The translations under genes were made by a program, and so were the position numbers. From Actinomycetales bacterium (GTDB lineage: Bacteria > Actinomycetota > Actinomycetes > S36-B12 > UBA5976), in contig JAGWXT010000011.1 in the NCBI GenBank assembly GCA_018969715.1, forward strand, positions 1-51,443: a stretch of DNA of 51,443 nt. The letters are read 5' to 3'. The number at the start of each line of letters is the position of its first letter. Position 1 is the stretch's first letter. A model generated the notes under the pieces. That model searched no databases and was not told the DNA's origin. It saw only the letters and a program-made list of their open reading frames with translations. Below are positions 42,677 through 50,946 of this stretch, in pieces.

Positions 42677-44300
42677 CGTTCATCTCCTCCTTGTCGCTGG
42701 TATCCCTCACATGGATGAATTTCAGTTGCGCAGCCTCGGCAAGCAGGCTCACGACGTCCAGTCTCACCAGGCCTTCAGTATCAGCAGGTCCTCGACTGAC
42801 GCTGGCCAACCACGCGAGAGCCGGTCCATTCCGAGGTCCAGCGACAGGTTGGACTTCAACATGCTGGTCTATCGCACCGGCACATTCCAGAAGGGCCGCC
42901 ACGATAGGTGTCTCAAGGTGTCGCCCAAGTGCGCGACAGGAGATCGCCAACTCCTCAATGTGCAGCACCGTCTCGCGCCGACGAGTGAGGAGTACGGCGA
43001 TGACACCGCTGTCCGCAAAGCGGTCTCGCAACTCGGCCAGCACTACCACCCGATCGGGCAAGCCCTGCTTGGCGACGAGTGAAGCCAGAGATGTCCGGCG
43101 CAGGCTCACGTTGAACTGATTCGTCCGCTCAAGCAGCTCGCTGACCCTAGGCAGATCTTCGGCTGTTGCGGGACGAACAATCAGTCTTGTTTGGAGGGAC
43201 CGGTGGAGTTCATCTGCCGTTGCGCTATCTGCGCGAACGGTCAAGCGTGCGTCCTGCGCCGCCGCGTCAGCGCGCCTCGCCCGGCCGGCGCCAGGGCTCA
43301 GGACACGCGATCGGGCGTGCTGGGCGCTGAGCAGCCGACGCGTTGCCGGCTGATCGCTGGCGACAATGGGCCACAGATCGGGAAGTACTGTGCAGGCTGC
43401 ACGTATCTCCCCGGGATTGTCATCGAGGAAGGCAATCGACTCGGGCACCGTCTGGAAACGGTCGATGAGATCCCGCATGGCATGTCCCTTGTTCTGATCC
43501 GTTCCGATGGCCGCAACAAGATTCTCCTGGCGAAACAGCCCCGGCGGCCAGTCGCGCAGCAGTGCGTCGACATCGGTTTGGGAATTGCGGGATACAGCCG
43601 CCACCAGAACTCCACCCGCAGCAAGGGAGTCGATCAGCATGCTCACTTCTCGTTGCGCGGCCGTGACGGTAAGCCGCGAGACGCCGTCCTCCGCCAGCAC
43701 ACCCGAATACACCGTATTGTCAAGGTCTACGACGAGCAGTTTCAACGGTGGCAGGAGAGCAGGCAGCAGCCACTCAAGGAGTAGGTGACGCGCAATCGCC
43801 AACTGGGCGTGACTGTCAAGAGAGCTGCCGGAGAAGCGTCGAACCGCCGCGCTCGCCTCACCTGCCGCGGGGGGGAAAGCCAGTGTCGCAACTCCTCGTT
43901 CTGCCGCCCAATCCCTCACCTGGTCAAGACGGGCGCCCGCCGCTGGTAGAACGAGCGTTGTCGGCGCCTCGCCCGGTCGCGCCCCGATCCCATCCAGCAG
44001 CACCTGCAGTTCGGTGTCCGGCACACGCATCCAGTCCGGCCAGATCAGTTCGGCTGCCACGGGTTCTGGGGGCAGCGATAGCAGTGAGTCGTCATACGCG
44101 GACAATTGGACATTGAGATCACAGCCGGCATACGTTGCGAGCCTGCGAAGCAGCCGACACGGAAACTCCACGGGTTGATTTCGCACCACGAAGCATGCGG
44201 CCCGCTGGCCGAGGAGGCCCTGCGCCCGTCTGGGAACATCGCTCAGCCCACCGCTGAAGTATGAATCCTGTTGAAGCCAATCGAAGGTCAGCCCCCCCAT
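42669..44300 (-). CDS. FkbH-like HAD/GNAT acyl-loading protein
   Basis: The protein has 543 residues. The HAD (IIIC) motif is LVVDLDNTVYSGVLAEDG with aspartates 192 and 194. HAD motif III is at FLDDNPGEIRA, and the C-terminal 170 form the GNAT-like part (RPATAEDLPRVSELLERTNQ). FkbH proteins take 1,3-bisphosphoglycerate and load a glyceryl unit on an ACP, as in methoxymalonyl-ACP synthesis; here the ACP is next door. The first 180 residues form an extra domain usual in long FkbH proteins. The ATG at 44300 lies at the edge of the right repeat and overlaps the end of the LigT-like gene. Confidence 0.87.
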   Translation of the reverse strand: MGGLTFDWLQQDSYFSGGLSDVPRRAQGLLGQRAACFVVRNQPVEFPCRLLRRLATYAGCDLNVQLSAYDDSLLSLPPEPVAAELIWPDWMRVPDTELQVLLDGIGARPGEAPTTLVLPAAGARLDQVRDWAAERGVATLAFPPAAGEASAAVRRFSGSSLDSHAQLAIARHLLLEWLLPALLPPLKLLVVDLDNTVYSGVLAEDGVSRLTVTAAQREVSMLIDSLAAGGVLVAAVSRNSQTDVDALLRDWPPGLFRQENLVAAIGTDQNKGHAMRDLIDRFQTVPESIAFLDDNPGEIRAACTVLPDLWPIVASDQPATRRLLSAQHARSRVLSPGAGRARRADAAAQDARLTVRADSATADELHRSLQTRLIVRPATAEDLPRVSELLERTNQFNVSLRRTSLASLVAKQGLPDRVVVLAELRDRFADSGVIAVLLTRRRETVLHIEELAISCRALGRHLETPIVAALLECAGAIDQHVEVQPVAGPRNGPALAWLASVSRGPADTEGLVRLDVVSLLAEAAQLKFIHVRDTSDKEEMNDD

Positions 44301-44860
44301 GCCGCCCCCTCGAGGGGAACCTGTTCGGCGAGGAGATACCGGCTGCCGGCGGGTGGCAGGTGGTGGATATCAAGCGAGGTGACGTCCCACCAGCCGGCGC
44401 CCAGCACGCGGTCCGCCAGCTCCGCGAGGAGCTCGGGGTCGACCTGCCGTCCGGATCCGAGCTTGACGAGGGTGACATGGGGACGGTAGGCGGGTTCACC
44501 CGCGGTGGGGTCCGGCTGACCGAAGTCACGCCACGCCTCCCGCAGGCGATGCCGGATGTCGAAGAGCGGCTCCTCCGGAGTCACCGCCCAGTACCCGAAA
44601 CCCGGAAGGTAGCCGACCCCTGCCAGGGTGAGGGTGAACGGGCGCGTCTCGGCCGCGACCTCGTGAACCGCCTGCGCAAGGGCATCCCCCTCTGGACGGC
44701 CGGGGACCGCTACCGGTGGCAGCAGGGTGAGGTGCGGGACGATGCGAAAGCGTGACTGGCGGGCGAAGTGACGACGCAGTTCGCCAATTCTCGCCGCCAG
44801 CGGATCGGGCACGGTCAGGGCGACGAGGTGCCGCGCATCCGGGCTGGTCCGGGGTGCCAC
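44288..44860 (-). CDS. LigT/2H-phosphoesterase-like protein
   Basis: The protein has 190 residues and two H-x-T-x motifs, HLTLL and HVTLV, the paired histidines of 2'-5' RNA ligase/cyclic phosphodiesterase proteins. Such enzymes open or make 2',5' or cyclic phosphodiester bonds in RNA. The start is GTG 44860. Its 3' end carries the right copy of the cassette repeat, so the last three residues (WGG) would come from the inserted DNA and the original tail may have read like the AAC(3)-like tail (EGAASR). Confidence 0.82.
   Translation of the reverse strand: MAPRTSPDARHLVALTVPDPLAARIGELRRHFARQSRFRIVPHLTLLPPVAVPGRPEGDALAQAVHEVAAETRPFTLTLAGVGYLPGFGYWAVTPEEPLFDIRHRLREAWRDFGQPDPTAGEPAYRPHVTLVKLGSGRQVDPELLAELADRVLGAGWWDVTSLDIHHLPPAGSRYLLAEQVPLEGAAWGG
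44299..44327. repeat. Direct repeat, right copy (cassette boundary)
   Basis: This matches 40179-40207 at 27 of 29 positions. It carries the 12-bp palindrome CCCCTCGAGGGG (44306-44317). It lies inside the last codons of the LigT-like gene and reaches the FkbH start codon. Confidence 0.93.
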
Positions 44861-44869
44861 CGCTCCACG

Positions 44870-45952
44870 CTAGGGCACCGGGCCACGCCACTGGTCAAGC
44901 CGGTCGGCCACCGCAATGGCCGAGTCAAGCAGCGCCGCCCGCTCCGCATCGGTCACCGGCAGCGGGATGCTCATATGCCACCCGTCACAGTCGACGTCCA
45001 CCGCAAGCCCGATAACGCCGGCGACACCTGGCCAATCCGTCGTCGCACATGCCACCTGCAGGGGCAGCACGATTCGGTGCCCGGAGCGGAGCTCGGCGAC
45101 GATGTCGACGACGCTGTGTGCGGTCACCGTGCTGGTCCGGCCCGCCCAATGCGCGAACCATGGCTCCACCACCACCCGCACATCCGGGGGGAGGCCCCTC
45201 GTGAAGGAAAAAGCGCGTTCACCGTGATGGGCGGTGAGCAGGTCCGCAACATGCGCACGGGCGGCAGTCGCCTCGCCAATGAGATCCGCATCCTCCCGGC
45301 TGCTGCGAAGGTGTGAGAGGAAGGCCGACCACGCGGCAGCGTCGACACCATGGCCGCGGAGTGACGACCACACCGGAACCAGGCCAGGGCCGTGCTCTCC
45401 GAGGACGTAGCCGGTGACCAGCGGGCGCGTCCGACCACCCCACGGTGATGCCAGGAACGCCTCGGCCACCATCCGCTGAAACCGCTGGCTGTCGTTGTAG
45501 GCGCCGGCACCGATGACCCGGTGTGGACCGAGGTGACGGGCGAACACATCGACGGCAAGCTCCACCGGGTTGGACTGGACGATGACGAGCTCATGACCGC
45601 GTCCGTACTCGGCCATGGCCTCCGCATACTCCCGGTACACGGGCAGGTTCGTCCGCGCCACGTCATCCCGGGTGACCTGCGAGTCCGGTGCCGCCGACGG
45701 CGTCTCCCCGGCCACCATGATGACGATGTCGGCGGCGATCCCGCTGGGATCAAGGACCGGCTCAAGGACCGGTGCGCCCGCACCAAAGGCGTCCCCAAGG
45801 TCAATGCACAGTCCGAAGATACCTGTCTCACTGGCACCGCCTCGGTGGCCAACGAGTTGCAGGCGCTCACCCGGCTGCAGCACCCCCGCACAGAGCTGCA
45901 CACAGACCGACCGGCCAACCGCTCCCGCTGCACCGATGACCGCGATATCCAT
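44870..45952 (-). CDS. Lactate/malate dehydrogenase-superfamily protein
   Basis: The protein has 360 residues. The NAD motif is IAVIGAAGAVGRSV, VQSNPVEL ends the next strand, NDSQRFQRM holds the substrate arginine, and LGEHGPG the catalytic histidine. It oxidises or reduces a 2-hydroxyacid. In this setting it may act on a 2-hydroxyacyl derivative used by the FkbH system, as a hydroxyacyl dehydrogenase does in methoxymalonyl pathways; that is inference. The first codons (MDIA) come from the second direct repeat. It ends 9 bp before the LigT-like gene. Confidence 0.85.
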   Translation of the reverse strand: MDIAVIGAAGAVGRSVCVQLCAGVLQPGERLQLVGHRGGASETGIFGLCIDLGDAFGAGAPVLEPVLDPSGIAADIVIMVAGETPSAAPDSQVTRDDVARTNLPVYREYAEAMAEYGRGHELVIVQSNPVELAVDVFARHLGPHRVIGAGAYNDSQRFQRMVAEAFLASPWGGRTRPLVTGYVLGEHGPGLVPVWSSLRGHGVDAAAWSAFLSHLRSSREDADLIGEATAARAHVADLLTAHHGERAFSFTRGLPPDVRVVVEPWFAHWAGRTSTVTAHSVVDIVAELRSGHRIVLPLQVACATTDWPGVAGVIGLAVDVDCDGWHMSIPLPVTDAERAALLDSAIAVADRLDQWRGPVP

Positions 45953-46016
45953 GACGGGGTGAAGGCTAGCCGGGCGAGGAGCCTACGGCCGGGCGCGGGC
46001 GCCAACCCCGCCCGCC
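45940..46016. repeat. Long direct repeat, copy A
   Basis: These 77 bp match 47343-47438 except for one base and a 19-bp insertion in the other copy. It covers the first four codons of the dehydrogenase gene and its leader. A 13-bp unit, AACCCCGCCCGCC, is also repeated in tandem at its right end and just beyond it. Confidence 0.95.
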
Positions 46017-46047
46017 AACCCCGCCCGCCGGACCCGGCTGAAGAAGC

Positions 46048-47355
46048 TCAGGCGCGCCGTATCAGCCCCGCTCGCTCAAGAGTGGCGAGATCGTCGGCGA
46101 CATCTGTCGGCTGCCGTCCCACCAACTCGGCGATCTCGGCGGCGTCGGCGTCCCCATCACAGTACGAAAGCACGAGCAGGAGCTCTCGCGCCGATGAGAG
46201 CGCCCCACTCATCGGTCGGTTGCCCCCGTGGTCGCTGAGCGTCGGGTAGAGGCCACGTCGTCCCAGCTGGGGCTCCCCGATCGTGGTGCTGAGGTACCTC
46301 GGATGCTCCTCCAGCAGGCGAATGCACTCCCGCATGACGGTCAGCGACCCCATCAGGCCGGTATCGGTGACAACAGTGAAATCGTCGAGCGAGGTGTGGT
46401 ACTCCGGAAAGGTGCCGAAGCGGGATCGGCTGAACGTGCACATTGGCAGGTCGACACGAGGTGCACACCACTGCCGCTCATCGCTGCCGCGCTCCCGCCA
46501 CGTGTAGCGGGTGAGAGGGCGGCCGAGCCCCGCCAGCGACCGCGTGAGCAGTCGCTCCCCCAGATTCCCCGGTCGACGGGATGGGACGAGCGAATAGTCT
46601 CGTTCGTCCCCCACACAGGAGAGAACCCAGCCTGCTCGCACGTGCGTGAGCAGGTGCTCACGATGGCGTTCCAGGTAGATGAGGGAGCCGATCGTCTCTG
46701 GCGCATAGACGAAGCGGTAGGTGTACCACGGGGTACCACGAGCGTGCAGCCACCTTGCCAACGCTGTCTGCACCACGATCCCCGACAGTTCGTTGTTCGC
46801 CATCGCCGAGTGGCAGATGTACGTTGAGAACAGGATCTCCTCGTCCGAACGTCCGGGAATGACGCAGTCGGCATAGGTCAGACTGCCGGCTCGGAACTCC
46901 GCGTCGATGACGGCGCGATACTCGCCGGGACGCAACTGAACCCGCTCCGCGTGTGGCAGGCAGAACCCCCACCGCGGGGTGTAGTAGGAGGTCACGTAGG
47001 GAATGGCAGTGGGTTGGTCGGGAAGCGAGTGGAGGTGGCCCTGCAGGGTGTCGAGATCCATCCGCTCCGATACCGGCTGCGAGTAGCCGACCAGATGCAG
47101 CGGATTCACTCGCCACTGCGCGATGCGGCGGCCATCGGGGGCGGTGATGTACGCGTCACGCACCCGCCACTCGGCAGGGACTGTCCAATCCCCTGCGGGG
47201 GTGCCGCTGGGGACCTCATGGGCGACAAGTCCGGGCAGTAGGTCGCTCAGGTACCGGATGGTCTGGCGAACACCATCCCCGGTGAGACTGCGCGGCATTG
47301 GCCACAGGTCATGCGCCCATCCGAGCATCGTCGCCCCGTTGTCCGCGATATCCAT
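46048..47355 (-). CDS. DUF4910/DUF2172 aminopeptidase-like protein
   Basis: The protein has 435 residues. The zinc-hydrolase core is visible: FSTYICHSAMANNELSGIVV with metal-ligand His and Asp/Asn positions, FVYAPETIGSLIYL, and EYHTSLDDFTVV. The C-terminal 70 residues are a winged-helix domain. These proteins recur in surface-polysaccharide and FkbH/AAC(3) clusters, where deacylation or amide hydrolysis on sugars is suspected. The start is ATG 47355 inside direct repeat B; a longer frame to 47427 only reads the repeat. Third-base choice shows less G/C than the window average. Confidence 0.87.
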   Translation of the reverse strand: MDIADNGATMLGWAHDLWPMPRSLTGDGVRQTIRYLSDLLPGLVAHEVPSGTPAGDWTVPAEWRVRDAYITAPDGRRIAQWRVNPLHLVGYSQPVSERMDLDTLQGHLHSLPDQPTAIPYVTSYYTPRWGFCLPHAERVQLRPGEYRAVIDAEFRAGSLTYADCVIPGRSDEEILFSTYICHSAMANNELSGIVVQTALARWLHARGTPWYTYRFVYAPETIGSLIYLERHREHLLTHVRAGWVLSCVGDERDYSLVPSRRPGNLGERLLTRSLAGLGRPLTRYTWRERGSDERQWCAPRVDLPMCTFSRSRFGTFPEYHTSLDDFTVVTDTGLMGSLTVMRECIRLLEEHPRYLSTTIGEPQLGRRGLYPTLSDHGGNRPMSGALSSARELLLVLSYCDGDADAAEIAELVGRQPTDVADDLATLERAGLIRRA

Positions 47356-47438
47356 GACGGGGTGAAGGCTAGCCGGGCGGCGAGCCTGCGGCCGGGTGAG
47401 GAGCCTGCGGCCGGGCGCGGGCGCCAACCCCGCCCGCC
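47343..47438. repeat. Long direct repeat, copy B
   Basis: These 96 bp are the partner of 45940-46016, with a 19-bp extra segment that is itself a near-copy of adjacent sequence, and one other base difference. It covers the aminopeptidase start codon and leader. Both genes therefore start with the same bases, ATGGATATCGCG. Confidence 0.95.
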
Positions 47439-47480
47439 TCGCCGGTGGCCGCGCGGGTTGGGGACACTACTGCAGTGGGA

Positions 47481-47948
47481 ATGACAATCCGGTCTGGGCC
47501 GTGGCAGCAGGACGAAGTTCGGGCGTACCTTGCCGCAGCGGTGATCCCGATCCGTGTCGCCACGGCAGGGCGAGACGGTCCCCTCGTCCAATCGCTGTGG
47601 TTCATCGCGCAGGCGGATGGGCTGTGGTGCGCGACCCAGGCCGATGCCGTCGTCGTCCGTCGTATGCAGCGCGATCCTCGGGTCGGGTGGGAGGTGTCGG
47701 GAGATGATCCGCCCTACCGCGGGGTGCGGGGGCAGGGCCAGGCGGTGATCGTTGAGGAGGCCGAGCCGATCCTGCGGGCGCTGATCGACCGTTATGGGCA
47801 GGCGGGCACACCGTTGGCGGCGTGGCTCTTGGGACGCGTCGCCGCAGAAGTCGCCATCCAGATTACCGACCTCACGGTGACGTCGTGGGACTTCGCCGCA
47901 CGGATGACCCCCGCGCCCTCGGCATCCGCGTCCACGATCCGGTCGTGA
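47481..47948 (+). CDS. Pyridoxamine 5'-phosphate oxidase-like flavin protein
   Basis: The protein has 155 residues of the split-barrel flavin-binding fold. IPIRVATAGRDGPLVQSLWF is its entry strand, and WEVSGDDPPYRGVRGQGQAV carries the phosphate-binding region. The PNPOx-like group also includes F420-dependent reductases and general FMN proteins, so the cofactor is not certain. It starts at ATG 47481. It is followed at 13 bp by the helicase gene in the same direction. Confidence 0.82.
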   Translation: MTIRSGPWQQDEVRAYLAAAVIPIRVATAGRDGPLVQSLWFIAQADGLWCATQADAVVVRRMQRDPRVGWEVSGDDPPYRGVRGQGQAVIVEEAEPILRALIDRYGQAGTPLAAWLLGRVAAEVAIQITDLTVTSWDFAARMTPAPSASASTIRS

Positions 47949-47961
47949 TCACCAACCGGCC

Positions 47962-49266
47962 ATGACCACCGACCACCCCGCACCCTCGACGGGGATCGAC
48001 GATGCTCTCATTGCCGCGGACCGAGGGGAGGACCTCTTCGTCACCGGCCGGGCCGGCACCGGCAAGAGCACGCTGCTGCAGCGCATCGTGACCCGACTTT
48101 CCCAGCCGGCCTTGATCGTTGCGCCGACCGCGCTGGCGGCCATGAACGCGGGCGGCACAACGATTCACCGTGCGTTCGGGTTCGCTCCTCGTCGTGAACT
48201 CTCCGATGTGCTCACGGGTTCCTACGATCCAGCCGAGCGGACGTGGGAGGCGCTGAATCGAGCAGGTGTCCTCGTCGTCGATGAGGTGTCGATGGTGAGG
48301 GTGGACCTCTTCGATGCGATGGACCGGGCACTACGACTTCTCCGTGATCGTCCCCGCACGCCCTTCGGGGGCATGCAGGTGCTGCTCTTCGGCGACCTGC
48401 GCCAGCTGCCCCCGGTCGCGGGTCCGGCGGACCTGCGGGTTCTGACGGACGCCGGGTACTCGTCGGAATACTTCATCTCGAGCCTGGTGATGGCTCAGTG
48501 GTCGCCCCGCATCATCTCCTTGACCACCGCCTTCCGTCAACATGATCCTGACTACCTCGCTGTCCTCGGTGCGGTCCGCTCCGGCACCCTTGATGAGTCG
48601 GGTCTGGCGCTGCTCAACCGAGTCTGTGATGACGATGGCTGGGATCCGCAGTCCCGCGCGGTGTACCTCACCCCCTACCGGGCGGCCGTGGAACACATGA
48701 ATGCCCGCGGGCTGGCCACTGTCGAAGGGGCGCCAGTGGAGTTCCCGGCCAGCGCGACCGGTGAGGTGCGACCGACGGACTGGGCGGCCTTCGAGGAACG
48801 CCTCGTCGTCAAGCAGGGGGCGCGCGTAGTCGCGACGATCAACGATCCCGCTGGACGCTGGGTGAACGGTTCCACCGGGGTCGTGACCCTCGCGGAGGAC
48901 GGCGCGGACGTGATCCGCGTGCAGTTCGACGGACGTCGCAGCTCCACCGACGTGGAGCGGATGACCCTCACCCTGCAGCGTCCCGGGGTTGCCGATGCGG
49001 ACTTCATCATGGAGGACGTGGGCTCGTTGACCCAGTTCCCCCTGCGGCTCGGCTGGGCGATGACGATCCACAAGGCCCAAGGCCTGACCCTCGACCGGGT
49101 TTACCTGGATCTGGCGCGCGGTGCCTTCGCACCGGGGCAGACCTACGTTGCCCTGAGTCGGGTGCGCAGCCACGATGACCTCCGCCTGGCTCGGCCGGTC
49201 CGCACCGCTGATGTGCGCCCCTATCCACCGGCAGTGCTCGACTATCTGGCGGACATCGACGGCTAG
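47962..49266 (+). CDS. Pif1/RecD2-like superfamily 1 helicase
   Basis: The protein has 434 residues. Walker A is VTGRAGTGKSTLL near residue 30, Walker B LVVDEVSMVRVDLF, motif III LLFGDLRQLPPV, and the C-terminal SH3/motif V-VI region includes GWAMTIHKAQGLTLDRV and YVALSRVRS. This is the Pif1-type 5'-3' DNA helicase order. Roles include G-quadruplex or R-loop resolution. It sits 13 bp after the flavin protein gene. Confidence 0.92.
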   Translation: MTTDHPAPSTGIDDALIAADRGEDLFVTGRAGTGKSTLLQRIVTRLSQPALIVAPTALAAMNAGGTTIHRAFGFAPRRELSDVLTGSYDPAERTWEALNRAGVLVVDEVSMVRVDLFDAMDRALRLLRDRPRTPFGGMQVLLFGDLRQLPPVAGPADLRVLTDAGYSSEYFISSLVMAQWSPRIISLTTAFRQHDPDYLAVLGAVRSGTLDESGLALLNRVCDDDGWDPQSRAVYLTPYRAAVEHMNARGLATVEGAPVEFPASATGEVRPTDWAAFEERLVVKQGARVVATINDPAGRWVNGSTGVVTLAEDGADVIRVQFDGRRSSTDVERMTLTLQRPGVADADFIMEDVGSLTQFPLRLGWAMTIHKAQGLTLDRVYLDLARGAFAPGQTYVALSRVRSHDDLRLARPVRTADVRPYPPAVLDYLADIDG

Positions 49267-49346
49267 CCCTCGATGGACGCGGCCTCGAAGAGGGTGGCAG
49301 GATCAGGTAGCCGTGTCAGCGGCGCGATCGAAAGGGCGGCGGTTCA

Positions 49347-50144
49347 GTGAACGAGGAGACCACCAAAGTCGACAGCCAAGGTGGCGGTGCCGATCCGTGG
49401 GGCCTGCGGGGAATGCGTGCACTCGTCGTCGGAGGAGCCGGGGGACTCGGCTCAGCGATGTCCGGGGGGCTGGCCGCTGCCGGGGCGCAGGTGGTGATCG
49501 CCGGACGAGGTGAGGCAACTGAGCAGGTTGCCGCACAGATCGAGGCGGAGCGGCCGGTGATCGCCATCCGGGCGGATGTCACCGATCGCGCGCAGGCCGA
49601 TGCCCTCATTGACGAGGTCATCTCGCGGCTGGGGGGCATTGACATCCTCGTCACCGCGCAGGGCAAAGTCACCGCACGGCCGATCCTCGACTACTCCGAT
49701 GACGATTGGGACGTTGCTCTGGCGTCCAACCTCACCTCGGTATTCCGCCTCGCACGCCGGGCGGCTGCGGACATGGTCCCGCGAGGTCGAGGCAAGATCG
49801 TCACCATTGCCTCAGCCTTGAGCTTCTCCGGTGGCCTGTACGTGCCCGGGTACGCCGCTGCCAAGGGCGGGGTGGCGCAGGTGACGAAGTCACTGGCGAA
49901 TGAACTCGCCCCGCACGGCGTCAACGTGAACTCCCTGGCCCCGGGGTACATCAAGACCGCCCTCAACACTCACATCTGGCGGGATGACCCCAAGCGCACC
50001 GGGGAGATCCTCGCCCGACTGCCAGCCGGTCGCTGGGGCGAGCCCTCGGACATGATCGGTCCGCTGCTGTTCCTGTGCTCCCGGTGGTCGGACTACCTGC
50101 ACGGAACGGTGCTGCCCGTCGACGGCGGCTGGCTTTCGCGCTGA
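49347..50144 (+). CDS. SDR oxidoreductase, sugar-acid dehydrogenase-like
   Basis: The protein has 265 residues. The cofactor motif is ALVVGGAGGLGSAMSGGL; the catalytic site runs S-x12-YAAAKGG (ASALSFSGGLYVPGYAAAK). The pattern is like gluconate-5-dehydrogenase/2-dehydro-3-deoxygluconate-type enzymes, though SDR substrate calls are weak. The start is GTG 49347. The convergent IclR regulator and a hydroxyacid dehydrogenase beyond it suggest a small carbohydrate-acid catabolic locus. Confidence 0.8.
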   Translation: MNEETTKVDSQGGGADPWGLRGMRALVVGGAGGLGSAMSGGLAAAGAQVVIAGRGEATEQVAAQIEAERPVIAIRADVTDRAQADALIDEVISRLGGIDILVTAQGKVTARPILDYSDDDWDVALASNLTSVFRLARRAAADMVPRGRGKIVTIASALSFSGGLYVPGYAAAKGGVAQVTKSLANELAPHGVNVNSLAPGYIKTALNTHIWRDDPKRTGEILARLPAGRWGEPSDMIGPLLFLCSRWSDYLHGTVLPVDGGWLSR

Positions 50145-50160
50145 CGCGCCAGGCCCTCAT

Positions 50161-50946
50161 TCATGCCGCCTCCCGGTATCCCAATCGTGCCGAAATGCTT
50201 CTCGCCGCCCCGGTGACAGCTGCCACATACTCAGCCTCGCTCTTGATGAGCGGATCGGCGTCGATAACCGATACGGAGAGTGCCGCGATGATTGAGCCGC
50301 GCAGATCCCGGATCGGACTGGCGTAGCAGGTTACGCCAACGGTCGACTCACCGCGGTCAATGCAGTACCCCCGGTGCCGGACCTCCTCAACTACCGCGAT
50401 CAGTTGGTCAAGGTCGGTGATCGTGCTCGGAGTCATGGCGGGCAGTTCCCGGACGTTGAACCGCTCGTGAATCTGCTGCTCGCTGAAGGGGGACAGGAGT
50501 ACCTTGCCGAGAGCCGTCGCATGGCAGGGAAGTCGGCGACCGACCGCGCTGACCAGGCGCACGGGCCGCTCATTCTCCTGCTTCATGATGTACACGATGT
50601 CTGTTCCATCGAGGACGCCCACGTGCGCGATCTGCTTGACCTCGGCGACAAGGTCGCGCAACACTGGCGCCGCGGCCGACTCCACACCCACCGTCTTCTG
50701 CCAGGAACTGCCGACCTCGAATGCGCGCAACCCGATCAGATAGCGGCCGAGTTGATCCGTTCCTATGAACCCGTGGTCCTGCAGCACTCCCAGTAGGCCG
50801 TGCAAACTGGATCGTGGAATGGCCATGCCATCCCGGATCTCCTTCATGCCAACCGGCTGATGTTGCGCGATGTAGGAGAGGATCTGGAGGGTCCGATCGG
50901 CCGACTTGATCCTCACTTTGGCTGCAGCGTTGTTGGGTTCGGTCAT
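50161..50946 (-). CDS. IclR-family regulator
   Basis: The protein has 261 residues. The N-terminal winged helix (about 10-70) contains DRTLQILSYIAQHQPVGMKE. The C-terminal effector domain has HVGVLDGTDIVYIM, LPCHATALGKVLLS and GVTCYASPIRD. IclR proteins usually control nearby sugar-acid or aromatic catabolism, by repression or activation. Its ATG overlaps the stop of the hydroxyacid dehydrogenase gene (ATGA), so the two are co-transcribed, and it converges with the SDR gene. Confidence 0.92.
   Translation of the reverse strand: MTEPNNAAAKVRIKSADRTLQILSYIAQHQPVGMKEIRDGMAIPRSSLHGLLGVLQDHGFIGTDQLGRYLIGLRAFEVGSSWQKTVGVESAAAPVLRDLVAEVKQIAHVGVLDGTDIVYIMKQENERPVRLVSAVGRRLPCHATALGKVLLSPFSEQQIHERFNVRELPAMTPSTITDLDQLIAVVEEVRHRGYCIDRGESTVGVTCYASPIRDLRGSIIAALSVSVIDADPLIKSEAEYVAAVTGAARSISARLGYREAA

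Noticed and set aside
40179-44327. Integron or transposon with a recombinase
   Set aside because: No integrase, transposase or terminal inverted repeats are seen; only the direct repeats are present.
49267-49346. Terminator after the helicase
   Set aside because: Only a 5-bp stem (CCCTC/GAGGG) can be drawn; too weak to call.
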